Assembly: GCF_019279795.1 (NCBI RefSeq)
Contig: NC_056743.1
Coordinates: 1,781,217,966 to 1,781,281,965 of the forward strand
Reading direction: 5' to 3'
Length of the DNA: 64,000 nucleotides
Source of the DNA: Protopterus annectens
Lineage: Eukaryota > Chordata > Ceratodontiformes > Protopteridae
The position numbers and the translations under genes are program-made. The notes below the pieces were generated by a model, which had not been told where the DNA came from, did no database searches, and saw only the letters and a program-made list of their open reading frames with translations. This document shows positions 20,932 to 32,789 of the stretch, one piece after another. Positions within the stretch are counted from its first letter, which is position 1; every line of letters begins with the position of its first letter.

Positions 20932-21365
20932 CAGTAGTACTAGACTAACTGCCCTTGTGAGCCATGCGAGAATGCCTGTTCTAACTCCAAGTCATCTTCA
21001 TAATCCTCGCTGCTGCAGTTACCACACCCACTGTCCACCCCCTACTCTTGCATATAGTTGCAGTTGTATAAAGTAGACTCGTGCTTGTTTCTACTTTATA
21101 TGTTTATTGTTAGTATTGGTTGTTTGATTCATGATTTTTTCTCCCATTACATGGATAAGAACGTCCTTAAGAAAGCTTCACTCTGACTGCTGATTTCCCT
21201 CTTTAGGACTAGCCAGTCAGCAGTTGGAGTGGAAGAGTGGGGAGAATCCTGAGTTTTTGAAGCTGATGGTTGTTTCCTAGGCAGTAAACAACCTATATAC
21301 TCTAAGGGCCACTGCAGCAGTTTGTACATCTACTGTTATGGATAATTGCAACTTACATAACTGTA
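20932..21365 (+). repeat. DIRS terminal/internal complementary region, unit 1
   Basis: Matches 22660-23015 in order: TTTATATGTTT, GTTGTTTGATTC, an ATGG..AAGAACG-type stretch, a CAGTCAGCAGTTGGAGT-like segment, then CATCTACTGTTATGG..TTGCAACTTACATAACTG. The last segment is an inverted match of GTTGTGTAAGTAAAGC..CATAACAGTAGACG at 22602-22643. Such short inverted terminal repeats are typical of DIRS ends. Confidence 0.5.
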
Positions 21366-22645
21366 CTTATTTTCTTCTTTTCACTTTAGCCAAAGGCAAT
21401 TAACACATCCTTCCTCACAGACTAGATTTACTCACAGAAGACATGAGGAGTTTGATACACCCCAGTTTAGAAACACTTCAAATGCCTGGATGAAAAAGGT
21501 TTAGTATCTTTTAGGCACCTTTTTTTCTGAGGGCATGAAGCAGATACCAAAGGAGGTAAGAAACCCTTCTACTAGAAAATCACATATGTGCAAGTGGGAA
21601 AGATTTTCAATTTGGTATCAGTCAAAGAAATAGGATCTTCTTCAGGCTTGGTTACCTCCATTTTTTGATTATTTGTATGAGTTACTGTCAAATAGCCTTT
21701 CATACTCCTCTCTCAAGGTACATGTATTGGCCATTTCTACTTGTCTGCCTTTAGATCCTCCCTTTTCTAATCATCTTCAAATTAAATAGTTTTTGAAAGG
21801 GGTGTTACATAGGTGTCCACCTAGGAAACAGGTGTCTCCTCTTTGGGATCTGAACTTGAGAAGCTTACTCTGTCACCATTCAAACCAGCTCACGAGGCTG
21901 AATTGAGGTGCTTTAACTGGAAGACTATATTGCTTGTTGCTCTGACATCTGCTATGAGAGTATTGGATTTAAAAGCTGTTATAGTGAGTGAATCCTACCT
22001 TGTTTTCCACAAAGACAGGGTTTCCTTGAAAATAAATCCTATCTTTGTGTCTAAAGTGGTCTCAGAGTTTATTTTAAGCCAGACTATTATGCTCACAGCT
22101 TTCTTTCCTGAACCCAAAAGAAAGTGAGAAAGGATTTTTCACACTCTAAATTCCCACAAACAGATTAGATACTACCTAAACAAAACTCAAACCATCTGAA
22201 AAGCTGATCAGCTGTTTGTCTTCTAGGAAGACAAGAGGAAAGGACAACCAGTGTTAAACCAGATCATTTCCACATGGTAGTCTTAGGCTATTACCCTTTC
22301 TGATATTCACAATAATAAGTAATTTCTAGGCAGGGTCTTAGCCCATTGCACAAGGGCTTTTGCTTGTTCTTTGGATTTCTGAAAAGGAGTGGACTCTAGA
22401 TGTATTCCAGAGGGAGCAAAATGGCCCTCTGTATAGACCTTTACAAAGCACTACAAACTGCCTTTATTTTCCAGGTCCAAAGCAAGCTTTGCTAGGACAA
22501 TTCCTCAGGGTCTCCCGGGGTCTTACTTTATTGGCCTCTTCCCTTTTTCCTTTTTCTTTTAAGCTTAGTATACTGGGACAATGATCTATGTTTGAAATAG
22601 TACAGTTGTGTAAGTAAAGCTTACCATAACAGTAGACGTTGTAAT
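21366..22645 (+). mobile_element. DIRS element copy 2: tyrosine recombinase region only
   Basis: Plus strand encodes the SAM-like N-terminal part (RKPSTRKSYMCKWERF near 21560-21605) and the catalytic region at 21843-22127, with PFKPAHEAELRCFNWKT, LTSAMRVLDLKAV (the arginine of the first catalytic box is kept) and LVFHKDRVSLK. The closing TFTKHYK motif near 22438-22460 matches HTFAKHY of copy 1 about 1.78 kb upstream. Gag and RT are missing. One frameshift and several stops. Confidence 0.75.
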
Positions 22646-23015
22646 ATATCACTTTTGCAGTAGCCTCTCCTCCTTCCAGCCCCCCTTTTTTTAGTTTATA
22701 TGTTTGGTGTTGCCAGGGTATGGATTTATCCAGCTATTTTTGTCTTTAGTTACTGTTTGATTTGTTTCCTAGCATTGTTGTTCAGGGTTTATGCCTCTCA
22801 CATGGGCAAAACAAAATGCTCTGAAGCTTTTCATACTCCAACTGTCTTGTTATGCAGCTTTGCTTGAATCCTGACAATTGGAGTGCTTGGAAGACAGCCT
22901 TAGTTTTGGGAGGCTGGCTGCTTGCAGTGGAGGAAGGACTCATTTATCTTAGGCTTCTGTAACAGTGATCTATTAGAGCATGTACTGTTACAGTAAATTT
23001 TACTTTCGCAACTGT
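22646..23015 (+). repeat. DIRS terminal/internal complementary region, unit 2
   Basis: Second copy of the segment at 20932-21365. Ends with CATGTACTGTTACAGTAAAT then TTTACTTTCGCAACTGTGA near 22979-23011. Confidence 0.5.
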
Positions 23016-24076
23016 GATTTCTAAGTAGCATCCTTTCTTTGTGAAAAAATAGGTAAAGAGTCTAGCAGAAAGAAGCTTGCAATTCAGATTTTCACTTAGC
23101 AGAAACAATAATTATTAAGAAAAGAGATTTCCAGGACAGCAGCTTCATGTTTGCAGAAAAATAAGGCTCACAAAGCAATGAATAAACTTTTTGAGTATAA
23201 AATAAAACTTTTCGTGTGAGGATCAGGATTTTGAATTGGACATATGAAGTAAACGGTGTTATAGAAGAAGGTACTATAGACTTTAAGAGAGAAGTATGGT
23301 CTAGAACAGAAAGAAAGGCAGAAATGGCTACTAAATAGACCTTAACTTATTAACACCTACATGCTGTCGAACATCACATTTCTAACAGCGTACAGTCATC
23401 CTTCCATTACAGAGCATTTTCTGAAAAAAGAACAACTTAAAAAGCATAAAATAAACAAAATCTAAATATTTTGTGAACAATACAAGCTATTAAAGTTGTA
23501 CAAACAGCAATGTTATCAGTAGAAAGCATTGTTTACAGTGTTAACATTCAGTGCATTCATATTAGTCCATAGATGCACACAAACCCAGAATTATATTTTT
23601 CACACACAAATTGTCATATATTGGAAACTGTACAACCCAGACATATATTGTTAGAACTTTTCTGCTAGCAAAACATAAGCTTTCACATCTATCCATCCAT
23701 TCATCCATCCATCCATCCATCCATCCATGCATTGTTTCCATAAATGCTGTAGTATATTATAATGCACACAAACCCATAATTACAGTTTGCTAAACTTTCA
23801 CAAACAAATTGTCATATATCAGAAACTGTATAAATTAAACATATATTGTTAGACCACTTCTACACATACGTTTTCACATGGCAGCAAGAAATTCCTGAAG
23901 GTATGTTTATTGAGGTATTTATAGAAAATTAAAACATATGCTTACCTGTATAATTAGCAATATAAAATAGCTGAATATCTCTCAGAGTATGCAACTTACA
24001 GTGCAAATATTAAAGACAGTTTTCTTCAATGATATTTAAGGTATCACCAACACCATGCAATAGTTGGCAAGTCATT
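23016..24076. other. Spacer with a tandem duplication and a (CATC)n microsatellite
   Basis: No coding region. GCACACAAACCC..AATTGTCATATAT..GAAACTGTA..CATATATTGTTAGA occurs at 23573-23690 and again at 23762-23880 (period about 190 bp). The CATC run at 23690-23731 lies between the two units. Confidence 0.65.
23690..23731. repeat. (CATC)n microsatellite
   Basis: Tetranucleotide run with two variant units. Confidence 0.95.
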
Positions 24077-24077
24077 T

Positions 24078-27000
24078 GTTTTTTTTTTTCTCAATTTTTT
24101 TTTATTTTTCAAATACATTTGAATGAATTCCATAGCATTTATACATAACATCTTAAATAACTATCTACACTATTTACATTAGCCTGACACTATAACAGAT
24201 ATTAATGTATACAATTACTATATAAGTATATTCAATCCATTATCAGAGTGTCTGCTCAATTACTGTATAGTGTCAATTAATGATAAGACTTTTCCCCAAA
24301 GGTTGTGGATAAATGGCTTTGGATAAATTCTTAGCTATTTAATTTTAATTTCCAATAATGCTGTGGTCTTCAGTAGGCTGTAGACGTCTTCTGAAGTTGG
24401 TATTGTGCTTGTATTCCATCTTCTTGTTATACACTTCCTTGAAATTGCAAGTATAGTCCATATTAAATACTTGTTTGGCCTATTCAAATGAGGACCTTCA
24501 TTCACATTTAATAATACAAGAGCTATAGTTAAATGAAATGAGTCATTGAATAAAGCTTATAGAAATTTATTAATACCATTCCAAAATGGCTCAATTTTAA
24601 CACAATCAAAGAAAATGTGGTTCCAATCTGCATTGTGTACTTGCTCACATCTCCAACATATTCCTATTATGGAAGAACTAATTTTACCGATTCTATCTAG
24701 GGTTAAAAATGCTCTGTACAGGCATTTCCAATTAAAAACTTTCCAGTATTATGTAAATGATATATATTTTATTTGATAATAAGATATGTGTTTTAATATC
24801 TTCAGTTAACTGTATTGAGTGTACTTTTGTTATATATTTCCAATATGAGATTTTGGGTGTTGTTTTATAGTTTATCAATACTTTGTAAAATTTTGAAATA
24901 CTGTTTCCCATGTCAAAGTCATTATATACGATTTCATATATGTATTTTGCAAATTTAGGTAGTTCTTTAAATGAAGAATTGTTAATTATTCAACTTAAAT
25001 CTTGTGAATATGACAGAATACTCTGTAAAGTTAGCCAGTTCTGTTGTGGAATTTTGTATGTTGTTTTTATTACTTGCATATCTAAAACTTTTAGTTCTTT
25101 GATACATTGGAGCTAACAAACAAATTTCTCTATATATTTTATGTGGAAAGTTCTTTGTGACTATAAGTGGTGTTAAAAGATCAAACAAGTTTTTTAAATC
25201 TATATTTGCATTAATAATTTTCCTAAATGAGCCAATGTAATAATTAATAATACGAGTTTTAGTGGGTTTAGTTATGTTATATTGCATACTAATACATATG
25301 TGCTTGTTTTTATCTATTTGATTTTTTTTGCAAATCAAATTCATTTATTGATATTACAGTTAGTAATTATTTCCAATTTGCAGAGTAATTTGGACTTATC
25401 CAATCTGAGATTGTTTTAGATATTGATGCTTTTATATATGTTTCTGTATCAGGAATGTTTAATCCTCCCTGTTTGCATGGTCTGATATGATATATTAAAT
25501 ATGTTCTGTTTCTTTTGGGAAACCATAAAAAATGTATTAGGCATGAATTTATTTCTTTAAGTATATTCCTTTCTGGTACCAGTTGTATTGCCAAAGCTAT
25601 ATGTAAGATCTTGGGCAGTAGAACCATTTTTATTAATTGCAGTCTATCTTCAAATGTTAATATTATTTTGTTCCATTTTCCCACAGAGTTTAATTGTATT
25701 GATGACATTATTCTAGTTGTTTGAGACTAATTCATTATCATTGCATAACTCAATTCCTAGATATTTTAAGGTAGATTCTTGTTTCCCTATGATGTGATCC
25801 CCCTTAGTCTGCAGTTCTTTCTTTTTTTAAATAAAAATTTTGATTTTGATTTATTGAAATGGAGTCCTGAAGTCATGTGAATTTTGTTATTTAATATATC
25901 TAATTCTTCTAATGGCTCTTTTGTATTAGATAATGTTAGTAATATAGCCTCAGCAAATAGCATTACTTTAGAACTGCATTGTTCATAAACATCTATTCCT
26001 TTGATTTTTACATTGTTATGAATTGAATCTACAATATTTCAATAGCCAGAGCAAATAGAATTGGTGACAGGGGACATCCTTGTTTAGTGCCTTTTGTTAT
26101 ATGTATAGATTCAGAGGTAAAAGGACCTAACTTGACATACGCTAAATTATTTGTATATATATTATTTAGGAGATGAACAAAGGATGCAGGAAATTCAAAT
26201 ATCATTAGGATTTTGAATAAATAGTCCCAATTTATGGAATCAAAGGTTTTCTCTATATTTAATCCACTCATGAGTGTTTCTTTATTTTCTTTATTAACAT
26301 AATTTATAACAGAAATTATCCTTTTACTATTGTCATGAGTGTGCCTACAATATATAAATCTAGTTTGATCATTATTTATCATTTTGGATAGTAGTATTTT
26401 CATTCTGTTAGTTAATATTGACATAAATATCTTATAGTCATTATTTAATAATGATATAGGTTTATATGAGGTACAGATGTTTGAGGATTTGTTTTCCTTT
26501 AGGATTGGTGTGATTAAGGAATATCTCCAAGAGGGTGGTATTAAAGATTGTGACTGAATTTCTAATAGAGTTTTATGGAAGAGGGATAGTATCTTTGAAG
26601 GAAATATATATATACATTTCCATAATTATGCCATCTATACCTGGAGCTTTATTGTTTGTACTCTCTTTTATTGCATCTGTAATTTCTTTATAGGATATGG
26701 GTGCTTGCAGATCTAGTTTTAATTATCCTGGTATTTTTTTTTTATATTAGAACATTTTCCCCTAGATTTAATTGATCGATATGTATATATATATTTTTGG
26801 AAATGTTCCATATAGTGATTTCTATATGCATCAAGAATGTCACCTATAGCTGAGACATTTTTTTCTTTCTTTTCATGGAAGATACTTTTGATGTTGTTAG
26901 CTTTTGATTGCATTTTGATTCTTATGGATAAATTATGTACATATTTGGGAGAAGTGGCTAAGGTATTAATTTTTAGCTTTTCTAAAGCTAAACTAGTTTT

Positions 27001-28147
27001 ATGTGATAGCATTTCATTGTATTTATTGTTTAATACTTATACTTTTTTTTTCTTCTCCAAATGATTTTGATTTATTTCTGCTTTTACTATCAAAAGTTTG
27101 GATTGTAGATCTAAAAATTCAGAGTCCCATTCTCTGATTTTTTTATACCAGTTAGGGTTTTACCATATATGTAAGCTTTTAATGAGTCCCATATCATTAT
27201 TTTATTTATCTCTGTGGTGTAATTAATATCTAAGAAGAACTGTAATTCAATTTTAGTTATATATGCTAGAATTCTGGAGTTAAAGATTAATGGTTTGTAC
27301 CCATTTTGAAGTTTTAGTATCAATGAATTGTGGTCTGAAAAGGGGCAGTGAGTGATTGAGAAATTAATGATTTTAGTGTGTAAGTCATGGGCATCAAATA
27401 TTTTATCTCTTCTAGTTTGAGTACCAAATCTGTGATCTTGATGGGAAAACAACAAAGATTTATCTTCTTTAACTTTGAAAATATCTACAGGATGACATTA
27501 TTCTACCCACGTGTTTAAAGCTTTTGATACAGCAGATGTATGCAGCAGTATTTTATTTGCAGTTCCAGAAATATCAAATATACAGTTAAAATCTCCTAAT
27601 ATTAAGTTGCCTTTATAATTATTGGAAATTAAATCCAAGTGTTTTTTAACAGTTCCTGTTCCAATGCTTGGAAACCAGTATAGATTGGCTAGGGGGCATA
27701 TTCTATTATTATATTTAACTATTATTAATGCCATAAGGTCTTCTTTATCTTAGGTTCATAGGTTGGTACTGGGCTATCTGCCCAAAGGCATATATTAGCC
27801 CAGCCACGTTGTGTGGTATTCACTGCCCCTTTAGTAGTTTCCTAGACCCTTGTACTAGCAGCTAGTACCCTTGGCCCCTATCCATATTTATAATTATAAA
27901 TGATTTTTGGGTTAATTACATTTGTTTTCCATAAAATTGTTACCCCTTTTGTCTTAGTCTTATAAGTGGATTGTGCCAATATCATATATTCCTTAGGATT
28001 CCATTTGTAATTGCCATTTGTTCTGAAATGAGTATCTTGAAGGAAGACAATTTGTGCTTTGTTCAGTTTTAAATATTTCAGTAGATTTGATCTCTTCCTA
28101 GGATTGTTTAAGCCATTGGTATTTAAAGATAATAAAGTTAAATCCAT
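24078..28147 (-). mobile_element. L1/Tx1-type LINE, ORF2 and 3' end
   Basis: Minus strand. Poly-A tail at 24078-24117. APE endonuclease: SLNTNGLNNPRKR and VFLQDTHF near 28050-28130, LILGDFNCI near 27600, SDH near 27340. RT: motif A LNIEKTFDSINW near 26240 (the first catalytic Asp is now Asn), motif B GTKQGCPLSPILFALAIEIL near 26030-26090, motif C MLFAEAILL near 25950, where FADD has become FAEA, so the polymerase is dead. The thumb has KMVLLPKILHIALAIQLVP (25600) and PCKQGGLNIPDTETYIKA (25450). A C-terminal WRC..HIFFDC zinc-knuckle-like motif lies near 24600-24660. A CR1 3' end sits inside at 27751-27888. Confidence 0.85.
27751..27888 (-). mobile_element. CR1 3'-end fragment nested in L1 endonuclease
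   Basis: About 140 bp beginning AGGTTCATAGGTTGGTACTG (CR1 3' terminus on the minus strand), very like the sequence at 2901. The L1 endonuclease frame breaks off at NYKYG on one side and resumes at MALIIVKYNNR on the other, so this is a severely 5'-truncated CR1 insertion. Confidence 0.8.
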
Positions 28148-29159
28148 CTTAGGTTATTTAGACTATGTATTTTTGTTTTATTGTGACTATTAAACATTTT
28201 CCTCTGATAACTATAAAGTATATGTTTGAGCTTTTAAAGGAAATTATCAGTTTTATACTTTGAGTGTTTACCAGTAAAGTAATGTTTTGGTCAGGCATAC
28301 TAAAAATGTTTTTGTGAAATAACAAATTTTAAATTAATAAATGTTAATAAAACTAAGAGCCACACTAGCCATGAAATGAAAATCATTCCTAATCTGATGG
28401 AGAAACCTAAGTCTGTCAGATTATCACTCATACCTTAACAATCCAGAACATCTGAGCTCCATAAATTGAATTATAATATGGAGAATATTTGTAATAGGAA
28501 TAAGCAATATTTATATTATTTTGAACAGATATAGTACTATTGTAGATTAGACAGCATTCTAATACAATATAAATGTCTACTTATTGTATAAGCAATTAAT
28601 ATTTACATGAAAGATAGATGACAAGCAATTCAATCATAGTAAAGTATGATGTATCATATAAAAAACCTCAGTAAAAGATTATAGCACACAGTTATTTAAT
28701 ATATTCACCCTTATTGATGAAGTCTTTCAAAATGTATTACTTAATATAAATAGATGGTAATAATATTTATACCTAATGTTTATAATACAATGTATTTTAC
28801 TGGATATATCAGAAGTTATATTTCATTGTTTGCCAGCATTTAAGTAATCACTTTGTCTGTTAATAATTTACTTAAAGCATCACGTTTGTTTTATGTGAAG
28901 ATTGATGAAAGTTAATGCATTTTAATTATCAGTGCATCACTCTTCCCCCCATTTCCTACATATAGGGATTTTCATATTTGTCATTTCTTATTATAAAGTG
29001 AGTGAAATTATAGGTTAAAAACAAAAAAAAATCACTTATTGTGATGAATGATTACAAGTTCCCTTTCCATATCTATAAGTTGCCATTTTATGGCATATAC
29101 TGAAAGTTTTTAGATTTAAATGGCAGCATTCTATTTTGTATAATTGGCAAAGATTAAAT
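28148..29159. other. AT-rich spacer
   Basis: No gene or family recognised. May contain the inter-ORF or 5' part of the L1 element at 24-28 kb. Confidence 0.35.
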
Positions 29160-29832
29160 TGAGTGCTTATATTCAATTTAATACTATTTGTTCGGAATGT
29201 GATTGTTACATTCTGTGACATTCCTAGTTCAGGCTTCTATTGTTTCCCTTGAACAACTTTGTCAGTTTGATGTCATGTATAAGACATTAGTTACCTTGGT
29301 AACTGCTTAATTATTATGTATGGTCAAGATGGGTTACAAAACCACAATTCAAGTTAAAGCAATTACATGACTTGTTATGCACATTTACTTATATGAGAAA
29401 ATCATCATGCTTCCCCTTGATGTTCAATATAGAGTATGCCATTTATGACAAGTTAAAACAGTAGTGTTATTATACACAAGCCCATGTTATTTAACTGAGT
29501 GTCTATTGTCAGTTTAATACTATTTGCTCAGAATATGATTGTTACACTCTGTTACATTTCAAGTTCAGGCTTCTATTGTTTCTCTTGAACAACTTTGTCA
29601 GTTTAATGTCATGTATAAAACATTAGTTACCTTGGTAACTGCTTAAGTATTATGTATGGTCAAGATGGGTTACAAAAACTACAATTCAAGTTAAAGCAAT
29701 TACATGACTTGTTATGCATATTTACTTATATAAAAAAGTTATCATGCTTCCCCTTGATGTTCAATGTAGTATATGTCATTTATGACAAGTTAAGACAGTA
29801 GTGTTATTATACACAAGCCCATGTTATTAAAT
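29160..29832 (+). repeat. Two-copy tandem duplication, period about 336 bp
   Basis: The unit starting near TTTAATACTATTTGTTCGGA (29177) recurs at 29513. It carries through GGCTTCTATTGTTTC, TTAGTTACCTTGGTAACTGC, GGTCAAGATGGGTTACAAAA and CAAGCCCATGTTATT with few differences. No open frame is conserved between the units. A TTACCTTGGTAA palindrome is present in both. Confidence 0.9.
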
Positions 29833-31176
29833 CCTGTCTTTAATATCTAAATTCAGCAGACTTTTCATCTTATATGACAATTTTATATTTTGTGTCTAGA
29901 TTGACTAAACTCATATATTACATAACTATCGTTTGAGCTTTTTTGTTTTTTTTTTTTTTTTGGCTGTTGCTTAGTTAGTTGAGAGACCACAAACTGTAAT
30001 GCTTATTCTTATTATTAGCTCCTTCCAGGCATGTTTATACAGTCCATAGACTTTAAATTATGAGACCCTTCTAGTTTCTTATTTGTTATCAGTATATTTC
30101 CATCCTTACATACACACATATCAGTACTTTAAGCACAGGCAACAATGCCCATCTAGTTTTTGCAGAATACCATTCTCTAGTTCATGTGGTGTGTTTCCAG
30201 GCTGTTCTTAAAATATTCAAACCAATATTTGTCCTGTTACATTTAACCAGCCTGTCCCATGCAGTGGCCCCTCTGCCATGAACCACTCAACACACCTTCC
30301 ATTCCCACAGATATTTCCACAAAGGAAATCTGATGACTCTCTAGCACTTCCCGGCAACCCCAAACACCCCTAGAATCAGCTATCCCCATATGCCCAACAC
30401 GTCCGAGCAAGTTCACCTCCCAGACCACTGCAAAGGGTACTGCACAGGACCAAATGCTCTTAGTTTTTCACAATAACTCAGACTTCCATTCTTATGTAAG
30501 TCCTTAATGTGTATGGACCAAAATACATTTTAAATATAAAACTGCGCTTATTATTTTTTTTCATCAAGATTTCTTTTTACCTAGAATCAACTTAATGAGC
30601 TAAATGAAGTGTTGGGAGGCCGTCAATATGTGTACATGTGGTTTAAAACAGCCCTTTTATTATATATATATTTTTTAAACCAAAAACTTTATTGCCGAGA
30701 ATCATCTTGGAGGCTCTTCAGAGCCATTAAGCATTATCGACACTCTGTCTCCATTACCAAAGCAACCTGGGAGTGTCTGTTTCTGTTAGTGTGTCTGTGT
30801 ACTGCATACCAGAGGGTTGTGATGCACCTGAAGCAAAGCTTCACTTCACTGCAACTTCAAGCCTAAATTCCCATCCTTTCAGCGAGGCAACAACCAGGAA
30901 AAGAACGGAGAGCAAACAGATCAAAAAAAAAAAACCTCCCAACAAGCTACCACAGCAAGAGATAACACATTCTTCCAGCCTTCCCACCTCTCACTCAGCA
31001 AATGAATAAACAAACTATTGTCTGCTAAAATATCTCAAATCACAGTTTTATCTACCTCCTTCCCCTGGATCCACGCTAAAACACCAAATGTCTCTTCCTA
31101 ATACACAAGTATCAGTAAACCTCGATCACAAGCTGTAACCCACAGCTTCCCGGTGAAGAAAACAGCAACATACAAC
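29833..31176. other. Unassigned spacer
   Basis: T-run at 29940-29961. No coding family recognised; short open frames at 30243-30428 and 30609-31009 show no motif. Confidence 0.4.
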
Positions 31177-31534
31177 AGCTGCCAGACACAGCTGCATCCA
31201 CACTTAAACAAACCGCACTTGAAGCTATGATACCTGCCATAATTGATATTAACTATGTTTAGACAGAATAATAATGACATTTGTACTAGCTGCCAGACAT
31301 GGCTGCATAAGTGCACATCATATCAAGATTGATCAAACAGCACTCAAAGCTATGATACCTATAATTGATATTAACTATGTTTAGACAGAATAATAATGAC
31401 ATTTGTACTAGCTGCCAGACACAGCTGCATCCACGCACACCATATCAGGATTGATCAAACAGCACTCGTAGGTGAGATACCTGCCATAACTGATATAAAT
31501 TATATTTAGACAGAACAATGATGACATTTGTAAT
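31177..31534 (+). repeat. Three-unit tandem repeat, period 111-122 bp
   Basis: AGCTGCCAGACA(C/T) starts at 31177, 31288 and 31410. Each unit continues with GGCTGCAT..CACTC..GATACC..ATTGATATTAACTATGTTTA then GACAGAATAATAATGACATT. The third unit is interrupted by a SINE insertion at its end. Confidence 0.9.
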
Positions 31535-31672
31535 TTGTAATGTGCCTTCTGTGGAAGGTTGGGCACCAGGCTGGCAACTTGACAACATAAACCTCCACTG
31601 CCAATCATGAGCGGACAGGTGATCCGCTGTGGTGACCCCTAACCGGGAAAAAGCCGAAAGAAGAAGAAAAAG
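31535..31672 (+). mobile_element. 5'-truncated V-type SINE
   Basis: Carries only the 3' body: TGTGGAAGGTTGGGCACCAG, GGCTGGCAACTTGACA, CTGCCAATCATGAGCGGACA, GACCCCTAACCGGGAAAAAG and a GAA-rich tail. A perfect 18-bp target duplication AATGATGACATTTGTAAT flanks it (31517-31534 and 31673-31690). It matches the 3' half of the full-length copy at 36264-36591. Target duplication and tail show LINE-driven insertion. Confidence 0.92.
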
Positions 31673-31913
31673 AATGATGACATTTGTAATAAGAGCTTGC
31701 TACTATTATTTCAGCAGGATATACATGACATTGCTAAATCATAATTAACTAAAGAAGGCATTAGTCTCCATGACAGCATTTTTTTCAAAACACTCTACTG
31801 TTACTGCTATTATATATGATGTTAATTTGTTACATTTGAGTCTGAACTCTGATAAATGGTATCTTGTTGAATTAGTTAATTAACTACTTAAATTATTATA
31901 AGTAAAAACAATG

Positions 31914-32275
31914 GGCAGAATTCACGATGGCTTGCATGGAGTCTAAGAGTAGTGTAAGACTCCATGCAGCCATCGCTATCCAGGAACAGCCTGTATGTGC
32001 GTGTAAGAGAGCACCTAAAACGTCTCTTACACGGACAGGGCGTGGATATGCTAATTACCTCACTTGCAGCTGAAAGGCATGCAAATGAGGTAATTTCACG
32101 ATCCAGGAAGCAGAAACCTGCTCGTGTAAGAGCCGTGTTATCTGCAGAAATGTACTCAGTTGATAACCGAGTACCATTCTGCAAATAACACAATGAAGCC
32201 TTGTCAGCTCCAAATAAAGGTTGCAAATGTTCCAGGCAGCATGCCAGTGGCCAAATATGTGGCCACTGGCAATGT
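31914..32275. other. Cluster of five strong stem-loops, unknown element
   Basis: Consecutive inverted repeats: 31925-31975 (CGATGGCTTGCATGGAGTCT arm), 31991-32039 (GTGTAAGAGA / TCTCTTACAC), 32053-32095 (AATTACCTCA / TGAGGTAATT), 32135-32191 (a stem of about 23 bp starting GTGTTATCTGCAGAAATG) and 32243-32270 (GCCAGTGGCCA / TGGCCACTGGC). The 5' edge GGGCAGAATTCACGATGG resembles termini of PIF/Harbinger-type MITEs, an impression from memory only. No ORF explains the pattern. Confidence 0.6.
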
Positions 32276-32789
32276 ACCCCAATGCAAAAATAAAATAAAT
32301 TTTTTTTTTTGGCGATCACCAATGTTTAAACGTAGCGCAGCGCCATGCAAACGGGCTGCTCTATAAAAAAAAGGAAAAATAAGAATTTTAAACCCACAAA
32401 CATGGGTGATATGCAAAGCATGAATTTACAATGTAAGGGAATAGCAGGCTGAAAACAACATGGCCACTGAGTAGGGGTTGCTAAGGGGGGAAGCTGAGTG
32501 TAAGACATGTAACTAAGCATTAGTAGGTAATCCCATGTAAATGAGTGGTAGGATAGTGAATCGTACTGTCACATAGCAAATGAGCACATTCCGTGCAGTG
32601 TAGGAGTAGGATAAGGGGGAGTAACAGAGTAGGAGATAGGGGACATCACAGGGGAAAATTGGAGCACAGTGGCATGTGAAAGATGTCAGTCACACATCAT
32701 GGAAAGAGGAGTGTCAGCAAGTAGGCATGGGAAAGCCAAGAAATGGAAGGTGTACACATTGAGTTCAAGTAGGGGAATAGAAACTTCTA
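32276..32789. other. Unassigned spacer
   Basis: Follows the hairpin cluster; may be the rest of the same element. No coding motif recognised. Confidence 0.35.

Noticed and set aside
4311-23731. Regularly spaced repeats as a possible CRISPR array
   Set aside because: All short regular repeats here are plain microsatellites or two- to three-unit tandem duplications in vertebrate-type DNA, without repeat-spacer structure.
30243-31009. Possible exon cluster with splice-like sites
   Set aside because: Short frames with no phase-consistent joining, unlike 12518-13548.
31888-32322. 144-codon minus-strand frame over the hairpin cluster
   Set aside because: No protein family features; the inverted repeats explain the sequence better.
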